A stretch of 9,893 nt of DNA from Sulfurovum sp. (GCA_026193735.1 JAPHUJ010000277.1:1-9893); one strand, 5' to 3'; shown: positions 1 to 6,956, counted from the first letter of the stretch. Notes: generated from the sequence alone by a model not told the origin. Program-made: numbers and translations.

Positions 1-13
1 AAAGGCAAAAGAG

Positions 14-2605
14 ATGATCAAAACCAGTGCAATATTTTCTGCCCATGCTATCCATGTGCTTATACGTAATACACTCATTTTTGTAGTTGTCCTTTTTATT
101 TCTCTTTTTATGTGGCTTCTAGTAGGTATTAAGTTAGATACGTTTAAAGTAGCTGACTACAATGTAAATGGATTATACATTAAACTCGATAAAAAGCTTA
201 TACTCAAAGCCGATTATGTCAATATCCCTCAAAGCAAAACGCAACCTTCTTTTAATAATGTGCAAGAAACATTAGAACGTATCAAATATATACTTACTTT
301 TTTTGACTATATAGAACTTAAAAAAATTGTATTTGACAATAACACGCTGAATATCATATTTAGTAATGATTATCTACTGATCAATAGCAAGGATTATAGG
401 ATCTCAGGAAAGATTAGACGTGAAGGTAAGATGTTGAAAGCAAGCATTCCTTTATTGAATATTAAAGAACATAATTTAACTATGAGTGGAAAATTTACTT
501 ATGATCTAAATGAAAATATACTCACAACTCAAGGTCAATTCATCTTTAATGGCATCACAGGAGAATTTAATGCAAGCAAGGAAGAAAATCAAATAGATTT
601 TCTATTAAAAAGCAATACATTTACAGATTTAAGACCTATAATCAATAAGTTTGATCTTACGGAAGCAGTCAGAAGTTGGATTCTAGATAAAGTAGAAGCA
701 GATAAATATAAGTTGCTTTCTTTAAGTGGTAAAGGAAAAATAGAAAAAGGTAGATTTAAAATAGATTTCGATGCGTTAAACGGAGAGGTTCTTTTCTCTG
801 ATGCCAAAATATATTTTAAAGAAAAATTGTCACCAGTTTTAGTATCAAGTTTTGTATTGACGTATCATAATGGAGGACTTTATTTTGACTTGAAAGAACC
901 AATATATGAAGGTATAAGTTTAAAAGGAAGCACAGTATCTATACTTAATTTACTTAATATTCATACTAACTTAAAACTTAAAATTAAAACAGACACCCGC
1001 TTCGATAGTAAGATACAAAATTTATTAAAAGCGTATGCTATTGAGGTACCACTGGATCAAAAAAGTGGGAAAGTAAATGTTTTGTTTTTAGCAGACATAA
1101 ATTTGAAAAATAAATATCAAGATTTTTTTGTAAATGCTGATTTTAGTAGAGGTGATGTGTGGATACAAAAAGTAAAACTTCCTATCGTAAAAGGGAGATT
1201 ACAGTATGAAAAAGGATTTATTACATTAAAGGATATCTATTTAAAAGATATGTTTTATGAGGGTAATGTAAATGGTAAGATAGATTTAGAAAAGAAAAAA
1301 GCGGATTTGGTCTTTGATGCTAAAACGATTAAACTTGGAGATGCAAAAGAGAAGTTTTTCATTTTAGAAAATCAAACATTGCCTTTTGTATTAGAGTATG
1401 AAGAAAATGTAGAAATTGTTATACCTAAACTTTATACAAGGCTTACAAATGATAAAAACGAGACATCTATTTATTTAACAGATCTCAATAAGATCAAACC
1501 ATATCTCCCAGACCCGGGACCCATTGAACAAGGGGGGAATGTTGATATAAAAACAAAAGATTTTGAAACATTTACCTTTAATGGAATGCTAAAAAGAACA
1601 TCATGCTTTTTTTATGAGCAAGACAATCAATGTAAAACAAGAGTTCCTTTTGAGGGAAAAGTTACGGCTAAAGATTTGGATTTTTATGCTTTTAACAAAC
1701 GTCTTCATTATAATAAAGCTCATTCCAAAGTGAAACTTACAAATCTTAATATTGATCTTGAAAAATTTTTGAAATCAAAGAAGAAAAATACAAAAAAAGA
1801 AGATACAAAAAATAAGGACAAAATAAAAAAAGATAAACCTTTGATTATTTTGGGTAAAAATAGCCAATTAAGATATGGTGAATATAGTCTGATTACTGAT
1901 AGTTATGATGTTGAAGTGAAATCAAACGGTGATATTAAAGCCATAGGTAGTTCAGGAGGAGATATTATCAAGTTTTCCAAGAAGAGAGATATTCTTTCTA
2001 TGCAGGCATTTCGTATAAAAGACAAAGTGCTTCATCCTTTAATCAACTTTAAGGGTTTACAACATGGACGATATTCCCTGAAAAAATCAGGAGATCCTGA
2101 GAAAACAATGAAAGGTGAGATTATTGTAGAGGGTGGAGTAATGAAAGATTTTAAAGCATATAATAACACTTTGGCCTTTATCAATACGATACCAGCCTTG
2201 GCATCTTTACATAGACCGGGTTATTCTGTAGAAGGTTTTACTATTGAAGAAGGGGTAGCCGAATACAGAATGATCAAAAAAAATAAAATAGTGTTTGATT
2301 CTATTTATATCAAAGGAACTTCAGCAACTATCGCAGGAACAGGAGAGATTGACCTGGAGAAAAAAACGATAAAGCTGGATCTTGCTATTCAAACGGCAAG
2401 AAATTTAGGTAAAGTTGTGGGTAATTTACCTGTTGTGGGTTATATACTAATGGGAGGAGACAATAGTATGACCTTTGGACTGCAGATCACAGGTACATTG
2501 GATGATCCGAAAGTAAATACATTTGCAGGAGAGGACATCCTCTCATTACCTCTGAAGATACTTAAAAGAACACTTGAATCACCAGGGCATATTATAAATA
2601 AATAA
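14..2605 (+). CDS. AsmA/YhdP-like membrane-anchored protein (DUF3971 and AsmA-like C-terminal domains), probable inter-membrane lipid transport factor
   Basis: This 863-aa protein has one N-terminal membrane segment (about residues 18-38) followed by a very long periplasmic part made of alternating short beta strands, as in the AsmA/YhdP/TamB group. Residues about 221-310 look like DUF3971: a W-I-L start, then G-K-I-E-K-G-R-F and a run of strand-turn repeats. Residues about 700-845 look like the AsmA-like C-terminal domain, including G-T-G-E-I-D-L near 775 and a G-T-L-D-D-P-K-V ending near 827-834, typical of the family. YhdP and relatives in E. coli form periplasmic bridges that help move phospholipid to the outer membrane; the same role here is an inference. 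Oddities are a lysine-rich linker at about 587-608 and two cysteines (531, 540) that could form a disulfide. The start follows AAAGG at 1-5. It also forms ATGA with a TGA at 15-17 in another frame, so an upstream gene may end by 4-bp overlap, possibly mltG by analogy with relatives; too little of it is visible to call. Confidence 0.85.
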   Translation: MIKTSAIFSAHAIHVLIRNTLIFVVVLFISLFMWLLVGIKLDTFKVADYNVNGLYIKLDKKLILKADYVNIPQSKTQPSFNNVQETLERIKYILTFFDYIELKKIVFDNNTLNIIFSNDYLLINSKDYRISGKIRREGKMLKASIPLLNIKEHNLTMSGKFTYDLNENILTTQGQFIFNGITGEFNASKEENQIDFLLKSNTFTDLRPIINKFDLTEAVRSWILDKVEADKYKLLSLSGKGKIEKGRFKIDFDALNGEVLFSDAKIYFKEKLSPVLVSSFVLTYHNGGLYFDLKEPIYEGISLKGSTVSILNLLNIHTNLKLKIKTDTRFDSKIQNLLKAYAIEVPLDQKSGKVNVLFLADINLKNKYQDFFVNADFSRGDVWIQKVKLPIVKGRLQYEKGFITLKDIYLKDMFYEGNVNGKIDLEKKKADLVFDAKTIKLGDAKEKFFILENQTLPFVLEYEENVEIVIPKLYTRLTNDKNETSIYLTDLNKIKPYLPDPGPIEQGGNVDIKTKDFETFTFNGMLKRTSCFFYEQDNQCKTRVPFEGKVTAKDLDFYAFNKRLHYNKAHSKVKLTNLNIDLEKFLKSKKKNTKKEDTKNKDKIKKDKPLIILGKNSQLRYGEYSLITDSYDVEVKSNGDIKAIGSSGGDIIKFSKKRDILSMQAFRIKDKVLHPLINFKGLQHGRYSLKKSGDPEKTMKGEIIVEGGVMKDFKAYNNTLAFINTIPALASLHRPGYSVEGFTIEEGVAEYRMIKKNKIVFDSIYIKGTSATIAGTGEIDLEKKTIKLDLAIQTARNLGKVVGNLPVVGYILMGGDNSMTFGLQITGTLDDPKVNTFAGEDILSLPLKILKRTLESPGHIINK

Positions 2606-2613
2606 GAATAGTG

Positions 2614-2619
2614 TATAAT
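2614..2619 (+). promoter_or_regulatory. Candidate -10 box upstream of the repeat-protein gene
   Basis: A perfect TATAAT preceded by GTG lies in the 46-bp gap between the AsmA-like gene and the next gene. Transcription would start near 2626, giving a leader of about 26 nt that contains the ribosome site AAGG at 2639-2642, 9 nt before the ATG. No TTGACA-like -35 is visible, which is usual for Campylobacterota. The downstream gene may therefore have its own promoter as well as read-through. A TATAAT is easily found by chance in DNA this AT-rich. Confidence 0.45.
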
Positions 2620-2651
2620 CAATATAGAGTTATGTAATAAGGTAGAATAAA

Positions 2652-3638
2652 ATGATAACAAAAATTCTTTTAATCACATTTGGGCTTAGTGTTTTTGTAT
2701 GGGCTGATCTTACAAATAATGCAGATGCCTCTTTTAAAGCTACTTTGCAGGACATGAAGAAGCAATATAATATAGAAGACGACACACCGGTCTTAGATAA
2801 AGATTCTTTATCTAAGACAAAGAATTCTGATAGTTTTCAAGATATAAAGAATCAATACAATATCAAAGATGAAACTCCAAAAAAATCCGTAGTTGTAGAC
2901 GCGGTACCCGTACCGATGAAGAAAAAGTCTAACACACCTAAGAAAGTAAAGAAACAAACTAAAGAAGAGATTGAAATCGAAAAGATACGAAAAGAATTAA
3001 ATATCCAAGGACCGAGTGCTAAGGAAATAAAAGTAAAAAAAATAAGAGAAGCATTGAATATCCAAGAACCGGATGTCAAAACTAAAAAACTGGATATGAT
3101 AAGGGATGAATTAAATATTGATTATGCGGTTCCAAAAAACGAGAGTTTTTTGGACAAGAGGGTTGAGGATGTGAAAGAGAGTCTTGGTTTGGATGAGTCT
3201 TCAGACATAAGTGACTCCTTTGATGATGCACTCTCAAGTATAAAAAATACATTAACGGGAAAAAAAGAGAAGCCAAAAGAAGATTTTACCTTTGCGGGAA
3301 AACTGAAGGATTTTCAAAAAACATTGGGTTTAGATTTGGATGTAAGTTGGGGAATACCTAGTATCTTTGGTGTTAAGGAGAAAAAAAAGAAGTCATTTTT
3401 TGATTCCGGCATACTGGGAGATATTAAGGATACAGGTACCTCTTTTTATAAAGGGGCCAAATACTCTGGTCAATCCGCACAATTTATGTCAGGTATGATG
3501 TATAATTCTTCTAAAATGTATAACACGATGTTTGGTGTGTTTGATGACTCACCGTTTAACTTTTTTGAAGAGGAAGAAGAACCTTCTCTCTTCGATGTGT
3601 TCGAACATGGAAATACAGTCATGGATATGTTTGATTAG
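2652..3638 (+). CDS. Secreted protein of unknown function with repeated I-K-x-x-L-N-I motifs
   Basis: I do not recognise this 328-aa protein. Residues 1-18 form a signal peptide (basic start, hydrophobic core, V-W-A before D19), so the mature protein is probably periplasmic; no lipobox cysteine follows. The middle is charged and lysine-rich, with about eight copies of a short motif near residues 34-41, 64-71, 111-118, 130-137, 149-156, 173-180, 196-203 and 220-227. The first five end in Y/L-N-I and the later ones in L-G-L or a weaker form. After residue 247 the composition changes to a Ser/Gly/Met/Tyr-rich stretch (about 263-295). It ends in a short acidic aromatic tail with five glutamates (306-310) and a final M-D-M-F-D. 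The gene lies 46 bp after the AsmA-like gene on the same strand, with its own possible promoter, and ends 5 bp from the convergent mscS stop. A scaffold or binding partner of the envelope machinery is conceivable, but nothing in the sequence shows a reaction. Confidence 0.8.
   Translation: MITKILLITFGLSVFVWADLTNNADASFKATLQDMKKQYNIEDDTPVLDKDSLSKTKNSDSFQDIKNQYNIKDETPKKSVVVDAVPVPMKKKSNTPKKVKKQTKEEIEIEKIRKELNIQGPSAKEIKVKKIREALNIQEPDVKTKKLDMIRDELNIDYAVPKNESFLDKRVEDVKESLGLDESSDISDSFDDALSSIKNTLTGKKEKPKEDFTFAGKLKDFQKTLGLDLDVSWGIPSIFGVKEKKKKSFFDSGILGDIKDTGTSFYKGAKYSGQSAQFMSGMMYNSSKMYNTMFGVFDDSPFNFFEEEEEPSLFDVFEHGNTVMDMFD
2751..3335 (+). repeat. Degenerate in-frame repeat array coding for about eight short helical motifs
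   Basis: The coding region holds a recurring residue pattern: acidic or basic residue, I/V/M/F, K/R/Q, two variable residues, L or Y, N or G, I or L. Copies 1 and 2 (2751-2789 and 2841-2879) are closest to each other: DMKKQYNIEDDTP and DIKNQYNIKDETP, 30 residues apart. Copies 3 to 5 are KIRKELNI, KIREALNI and MIRDELNI at exact 19-residue spacing. Copies 6 to 8 (DVKESLGL, SIKNTLTG, DFQKTLGL) are 23 to 24 residues apart. Spacing and identity classes suggest expansion in blocks. The seventh copy is weak. Confidence 0.6.
2790..2818. repeat. 29-bp perfect palindrome inside the repeat-protein gene
   Basis: Two 14-base arms, GTCTTAGATAAAGA (2790-2803) and TCTTTATCTAAGAC (2805-2818), are exact reverse complements around the single base T at 2804. 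As RNA it would fold into a 13-bp stem with a 3-nt loop. It is in frame, encodes residues 47-56 (VLDKDSLSKT), and sits in the linker between the first two protein repeats, about 140 nt after the start codon. No T-run follows on either strand, so it is not an intrinsic terminator. Confidence 0.85.
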
Positions 3639-3643
3639 AAGTT

Positions 3644-5461
3644 TTATTTCCTCAATGCACTGAGTACACGACGGTCTTTGATATGAAGATCCAACTGTGG
3701 ATGAGGCATAGCAATGCCTTGCTCGCTAAGTGTTTCATAAATCAATATAAGAAGATTTGACTTTGTAGAAGGTCTTATCCCTTCGATCCAGACAAGAAGC
3801 TCAAGTTCAATAAAACTCTCTCCTACAGCACTCATCCATACAGTAGGTTTCTTCAAACGCACCTCTCGAAGCAATGGAATTTTACTTGTCATGACAGCTT
3901 CGACTACCAAGGATCTTACTTTTTTGACATCAGAACCATAGGGCACTTTGAATGGTATATAAATTCTGCGGATCCTATCTTCAAATGTCAGATTGATTAC
4001 CTGCCCATCGATCAGATCACTGTTGGGTACAAGGATATGAATGTTGTCGATAGTTCTAATTACCGTTGCTCTGAAACCTATATCCATGATCTTCCCGGTC
4101 AATTTTTCATTGATACGGACATAGTCACCGAGTTTAATGTAGTTTTCACTTAGTAAGACCATACCAGAGATAATACTTGATACCACACTTCTAAGTGCAA
4201 ATCCGACCCCGATAGAGAGTGCTCCGGCGATCACTGCCAGGTTTGCAAGACTCAACCCAATGCTGCTCATCGCAATAATAAACGTAACAAAAAATATAAG
4301 TGTTGATCCTATGTTTGCTATGACCTTAATGGAAACAGTACTCATGTCTTTACGTCTTTTATGCAGTTTAGTAAAAATCCTAAAATAGATTTTTGCTATC
4401 CAAAATCCTAAAATTAAAATACCAAGCAGCTTCAGTATACTTAGAAAACTTATAGGGGTTTCATCCAGTACAATAAAAGGAGTGCTGATATTTGAATAAA
4501 AGTTTTCATAGAATGATAAAATATTTTCTTTGATGGTCAAATAATTATAATCGATTGAATTATCACTGGCTTGAGTTAGATTTTCAAATACATTAAGCTT
4601 CGCATTGTAGAGAGGGTTTTCGACATACAAATGTTGAATAGTGGAGCGTAATTCTTTTCTCTGTAAAAGTACCGAACCACTATCTTTTTTCTGATGATAA
4701 GACAAGCCTAAAAGCAGTCTTTTGTCTGCAAGTGCCAAGAGCCTTGTATCGTATTCTAACTCCAGTGTCTTTAGTTTATCTACAAGTTTTTTTGAAATGG
4801 TCTCTTGGGAAAGAAGTTCGCGTTCTTTGGAAAGATTTGTTGCAACAAGTTTTTTCTTAAGACTTTCTATCTCTGTTTGATCTTTTGCAAGGTTGATCTC
4901 ATAGGTATTTACATCAAAGCTTACCCGTGATATAAGCATAGAAAGAACCTTCTCTCCTTCTAAAATAAACTGCTGATAATTTTCGATAGATATCTTATCA
5001 TAGCGTTGTTTCAGCTTATAATAAGCAAATTGCAGTTGATAAAGTAACAGGCTTTTATGTTTTGGATTGGAAATGCCTTCAATGCGTTTTTTAAGGTAGG
5101 AGAGTTTTTCCTGAATAAACATCTGGTTTGATTCGAGTTTCTTTTTCTGTTCAAATGCTCCTGCAACTACATCAAAAAGCTTGATATATTCAGGAGCTTC
5201 TATAAACTCTTTGCCGATAAGTTCAGTATTGAACGTTTGCATCGGAGGTTCTTTGATCACCAGCATTCGAAGTTTTTCTAAAAGACTTTTTTCACTTTTT
5301 AAACGCTCTGCCTCTTCATCATCAAGCGCTATATCATCAGAGAGTTTTTCTGAAAGTTGATCATAGTAGGCTAGTGTATCACCTTCGGTATAAAGTCTTG
5401 TGTCTATCTGTATACCCAGTACAGATATGGTTAAAAAAACTATAATGCTTAATATCTTCAT
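3644..5461 (-). CDS. MscS-family mechanosensitive ion channel with large periplasmic helical domain
   Basis: This 605-aa protein is a pressure-gated channel of the inner membrane that should release solutes on hypo-osmotic shock. Residues 1-16 look like a signal peptide. Residues about 30-320 are rich in Leu, Lys and Glu with coiled-coil character and should be periplasmic. Three membrane segments follow at about 337-361, 376-399 and 402-436. The third is the pore helix, rich in Gly, Ala and Ser (GALSIGVGFALRSVVSSIIS), followed by E439 and L-G-D at 444-446. The beta domain (about 440-500) and C-terminal alpha/beta domain (about 500-595) end in the family motif P-H-P-Q-L-D-L-H-I. The length lies between small MscS (about 290 aa) and giant MscK/MscM. 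The ATG is preceded by AGGA 5 nt upstream (5467-5470) and a good -10 box. It is downstream of the LolF-like permease but 205 bp away, so probably separately transcribed. Its stop is 5 bp from the convergent repeat-protein gene. By hand alignment the E. coli gate leucines correspond to I417 and F421. Confidence 0.93.
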   Translation of the reverse strand: MKILSIIVFLTISVLGIQIDTRLYTEGDTLAYYDQLSEKLSDDIALDDEEAERLKSEKSLLEKLRMLVIKEPPMQTFNTELIGKEFIEAPEYIKLFDVVAGAFEQKKKLESNQMFIQEKLSYLKKRIEGISNPKHKSLLLYQLQFAYYKLKQRYDKISIENYQQFILEGEKVLSMLISRVSFDVNTYEINLAKDQTEIESLKKKLVATNLSKERELLSQETISKKLVDKLKTLELEYDTRLLALADKRLLLGLSYHQKKDSGSVLLQRKELRSTIQHLYVENPLYNAKLNVFENLTQASDNSIDYNYLTIKENILSFYENFYSNISTPFIVLDETPISFLSILKLLGILILGFWIAKIYFRIFTKLHKRRKDMSTVSIKVIANIGSTLIFFVTFIIAMSSIGLSLANLAVIAGALSIGVGFALRSVVSSIISGMVLLSENYIKLGDYVRINEKLTGKIMDIGFRATVIRTIDNIHILVPNSDLIDGQVINLTFEDRIRRIYIPFKVPYGSDVKKVRSLVVEAVMTSKIPLLREVRLKKPTVWMSAVGESFIELELLVWIEGIRPSTKSNLLILIYETLSEQGIAMPHPQLDLHIKDRRVLSALRK

Positions 5462-5478
5462 GTGTATCCTAAAATAAA

Positions 5479-5484
5479 ATTATA
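5479..5484 (-). promoter_or_regulatory. Candidate -10 box for mscS
   Basis: On the minus strand, GGTA followed by TATAAT ends at 5479, 17 bp before the mscS start codon. Transcription would begin near 5472, giving a leader of only about 11 nt that still includes the AGGA ribosome site at 5470-5467. No -35 is evident. An alternative minus-strand -10 (TATTAT, 5534-5529) would give a longer leader. Confidence 0.5.
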
Positions 5485-5551
5485 TACCAAACAATCTACG
5501 CATCTCTAAAGTAATAAAGTAATGGCATATAATACCATTTTTTAAGAGGAT

Positions 5552-5578
5552 AAATTATTATGATAATAAGAATAATTT
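5552..5578. repeat. AT-only nested inverted repeat upstream of mscS
   Basis: AAATTATT (5552-5559) pairs exactly with AATAATTT (5571-5578). Nested inside is a second exact repeat, TTATTAT (5555-5561) and ATAATAA (5563-5569) around one G. A T-run to 5582 follows on the plus strand, but the stem has no G-C pairs, so a terminator is doubtful. The 7-1-7 geometry of the inner repeat resembles Fur-type operators, though the sequence does not match the consensus I remember. It lies about 70 bp upstream of the mscS -10 box. Confidence 0.5.
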
Positions 5579-5596
5579 TTTTATATACTATATTTC

Positions 5597-5611
5597 GATC
5601 TATAATAGATC
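5597..5611. repeat. Perfect 6-3-6 palindrome in the gap upstream of mscS
   Basis: GATCTA (5597-5602) and TAGATC (5606-5611) are exact reverse complements separated by TAA. The palindrome contains TATAAT on the plus strand (5601-5606) and TATTAT on the minus strand, and has a GATC at each end. No T-run follows, so it looks more like a protein-binding site than a terminator. Its position 51 bp after the permease stop suits either a 3' processing hairpin or an upstream operator of mscS. Confidence 0.5.
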
Positions 5612-5666
5612 AATAGCAATGAGAAAGTATGGAGAGAGTATTGGGTATTTGCTTTGACCCCTTAGA

Positions 5667-6890
5667 TCATTCATTTCTTAAGACGGTTAAAGGATCTGTC
5701 TGGGATGCTTTCTTTGCCGGGTAAAGGGCTGAAAGTAGGATGATGATACTTGTACCTAAAATGATAAAAATAAAATCATGCAGTGTTAGATCAACTGGTA
5801 GTTTTGAAGTACCGTAAACATCAGCAGGCATAGAGATGATGTCAAAAGTAGTGAGTATCCAAATACCAAGTCCACCAAGGAGTGTACCGGCCACGATACC
5901 CATACTTCCTATAATAAGGCCTAATCTAAAGAAGATAGACTTTATCTCTATTTTTGTGGCACCCAGCGTGCGCATAAGGGCAATCTCTCTTCTTCGGCTC
6001 ATTACTGTCATAAGTAGAGAAGATATAATGTTGAGTGATGCTACAAGAATGATAAGCAGTAAAACCAGAAAAAGTGCTTTTTTCTCCATTTCCATGGCAG
6101 CAAAGAAGTTCCCATTTTGCTGCCACCATCCTTCTATGACTACCATTTCAGGTAAAGCACTCTTTATACTGGCTATCTCATCGAGAGGATTTTCAGTATA
6201 GATATGTAGACCATCATAGCTTCCATGTTTACGTTCCAGTAGTTTTTCAAAAGCTTCTAAAGAGGTATACATAATGGCTTTGTCATAGGCTTTGAGTCCA
6301 GACTTGAACACACCATCTATGATAAAACGTTTTTGAAGTGGCATGGTTCCAAAACCGATAGCCTGTTGTTCTGAAAAGTAAAGCGTGACTTTCTCACCTT
6401 TAGGAGCATTCATCTCAAAAGAGAGACCTTCACCTATGATGACTCTAAATATACTTGTTTCATCACCTTTGGCTTCTTTAAATATGGAGTTGATCTGAGC
6501 CTCTTTATCAAAATCTACGCCATAGACTAAAGATCCTTGTACTGCTTCCTCATTTTTTGTGATGACCTGTGTAGTATAGTAGGGACTAAATTGAAGATGG
6601 GGGAACTTTTCTCCCAGTGAAGTGATGAGCGCATCATTTACGGCATTTTCTTCCAATGGAAGTATGGTAAGAGGGTAGTTCATCACAAAAAGTTTTTTAG
6701 TAAACTCTTTTTGTGTTCCATTCATGATCCCCATAGCGATCATCAGTACCATCACACCCGCTGCAATACCTAAGAATGCTAACATTGCAGAGATAAATAT
6801 AAAAGGGTTTTCTTTGTCATATTTAAGATAGTGCTTGATGATGTGCCTAACAAACTTTTTATTAGGGGCAATGTTACTATAAGTTCTCAT
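5667..6890 (-). CDS. LolC/LolE-family (LolF-like) ABC transporter permease for lipoprotein release
   Basis: From the ATG at 6890 this is a 407-aa inner-membrane permease. The Lol ABC transporter extracts lipoproteins from the inner membrane and hands them to the periplasmic carrier LolA. The N-terminal membrane helix (about 29-56) carries the family pattern F-I-F-I-S-A-M-L-A-F-L-G-I and ends in G-I-M-N-G. A MacB-type periplasmic domain spans about 60-265. An FtsX domain with three more helices (about 272-296, 319-346, 371-391) includes the cytoplasmic segment M-S-R-R-R-E-I-A-L-M-R-T-L-G-A that contacts the ATPase. The end Y-P-A-K-K-A then D-P-L-T-V-L-R is also typical. A longer reading frame reaches TTG at 6953, but those 21 extra residues lack family character and a ribosome site, while GGA lies 6 nt before the ATG at 6890. 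The partner LolD ATPase is not in the window. Campylobacterota usually have one such permease acting as a homodimer (LolF). It probably shares secA's transcript, across a 205-bp structured gap. Confidence 0.88.
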   Translation of the reverse strand: MRTYSNIAPNKKFVRHIIKHYLKYDKENPFIFISAMLAFLGIAAGVMVLMIAMGIMNGTQKEFTKKLFVMNYPLTILPLEENAVNDALITSLGEKFPHLQFSPYYTTQVITKNEEAVQGSLVYGVDFDKEAQINSIFKEAKGDETSIFRVIIGEGLSFEMNAPKGEKVTLYFSEQQAIGFGTMPLQKRFIIDGVFKSGLKAYDKAIMYTSLEAFEKLLERKHGSYDGLHIYTENPLDEIASIKSALPEMVVIEGWWQQNGNFFAAMEMEKKALFLVLLLIILVASLNIISSLLMTVMSRRREIALMRTLGATKIEIKSIFFRLGLIIGSMGIVAGTLLGGLGIWILTTFDIISMPADVYGTSKLPVDLTLHDFIFIILGTSIIILLSALYPAKKASQTDPLTVLRNE

Positions 6891-6918
6891 TTTACATCCA
6901 TACAGTGTTTTTTTTAAA

Positions 6919-6930
6919 GCGACTAGTCGC
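6919..6930. repeat. Perfect 12-bp palindrome upstream of the permease gene
   Basis: GCGACTAGTCGC is self-complementary with no spacer and unusually G+C-rich for its surroundings. Flanking AAAGC (6916-6920) and GCTTT (6935-6939) offer an alternative, overlapping stem. On the minus strand it is followed by TTT and then eight A's, so it is not a terminator of secA. It lies 29 bp upstream of the chosen permease start. Confidence 0.55.
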
Positions 6931-6956
6931 GTGAGCTTTCCGCTGACAAACAACTA

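Noticed and set aside
2902..2915. CGGTAC and GTACCG repeat in the repeat-protein gene
   Set aside because: It is short and fully explained by the codons for the local V-P-V-P residues.
5521..5544. AATGG/CCATT stem followed by six T's as a plus-strand terminator
   Set aside because: The stem is only 5 bp with a 9-nt loop, and no plus-strand gene ends nearby to need it.
5836..6201. A 121-codon plus-strand frame opposite the permease gene
   Set aside because: It is antisense to the FtsX domain coding region, and its Ile/Ser-rich translation reflects the reverse of membrane-helix codons.
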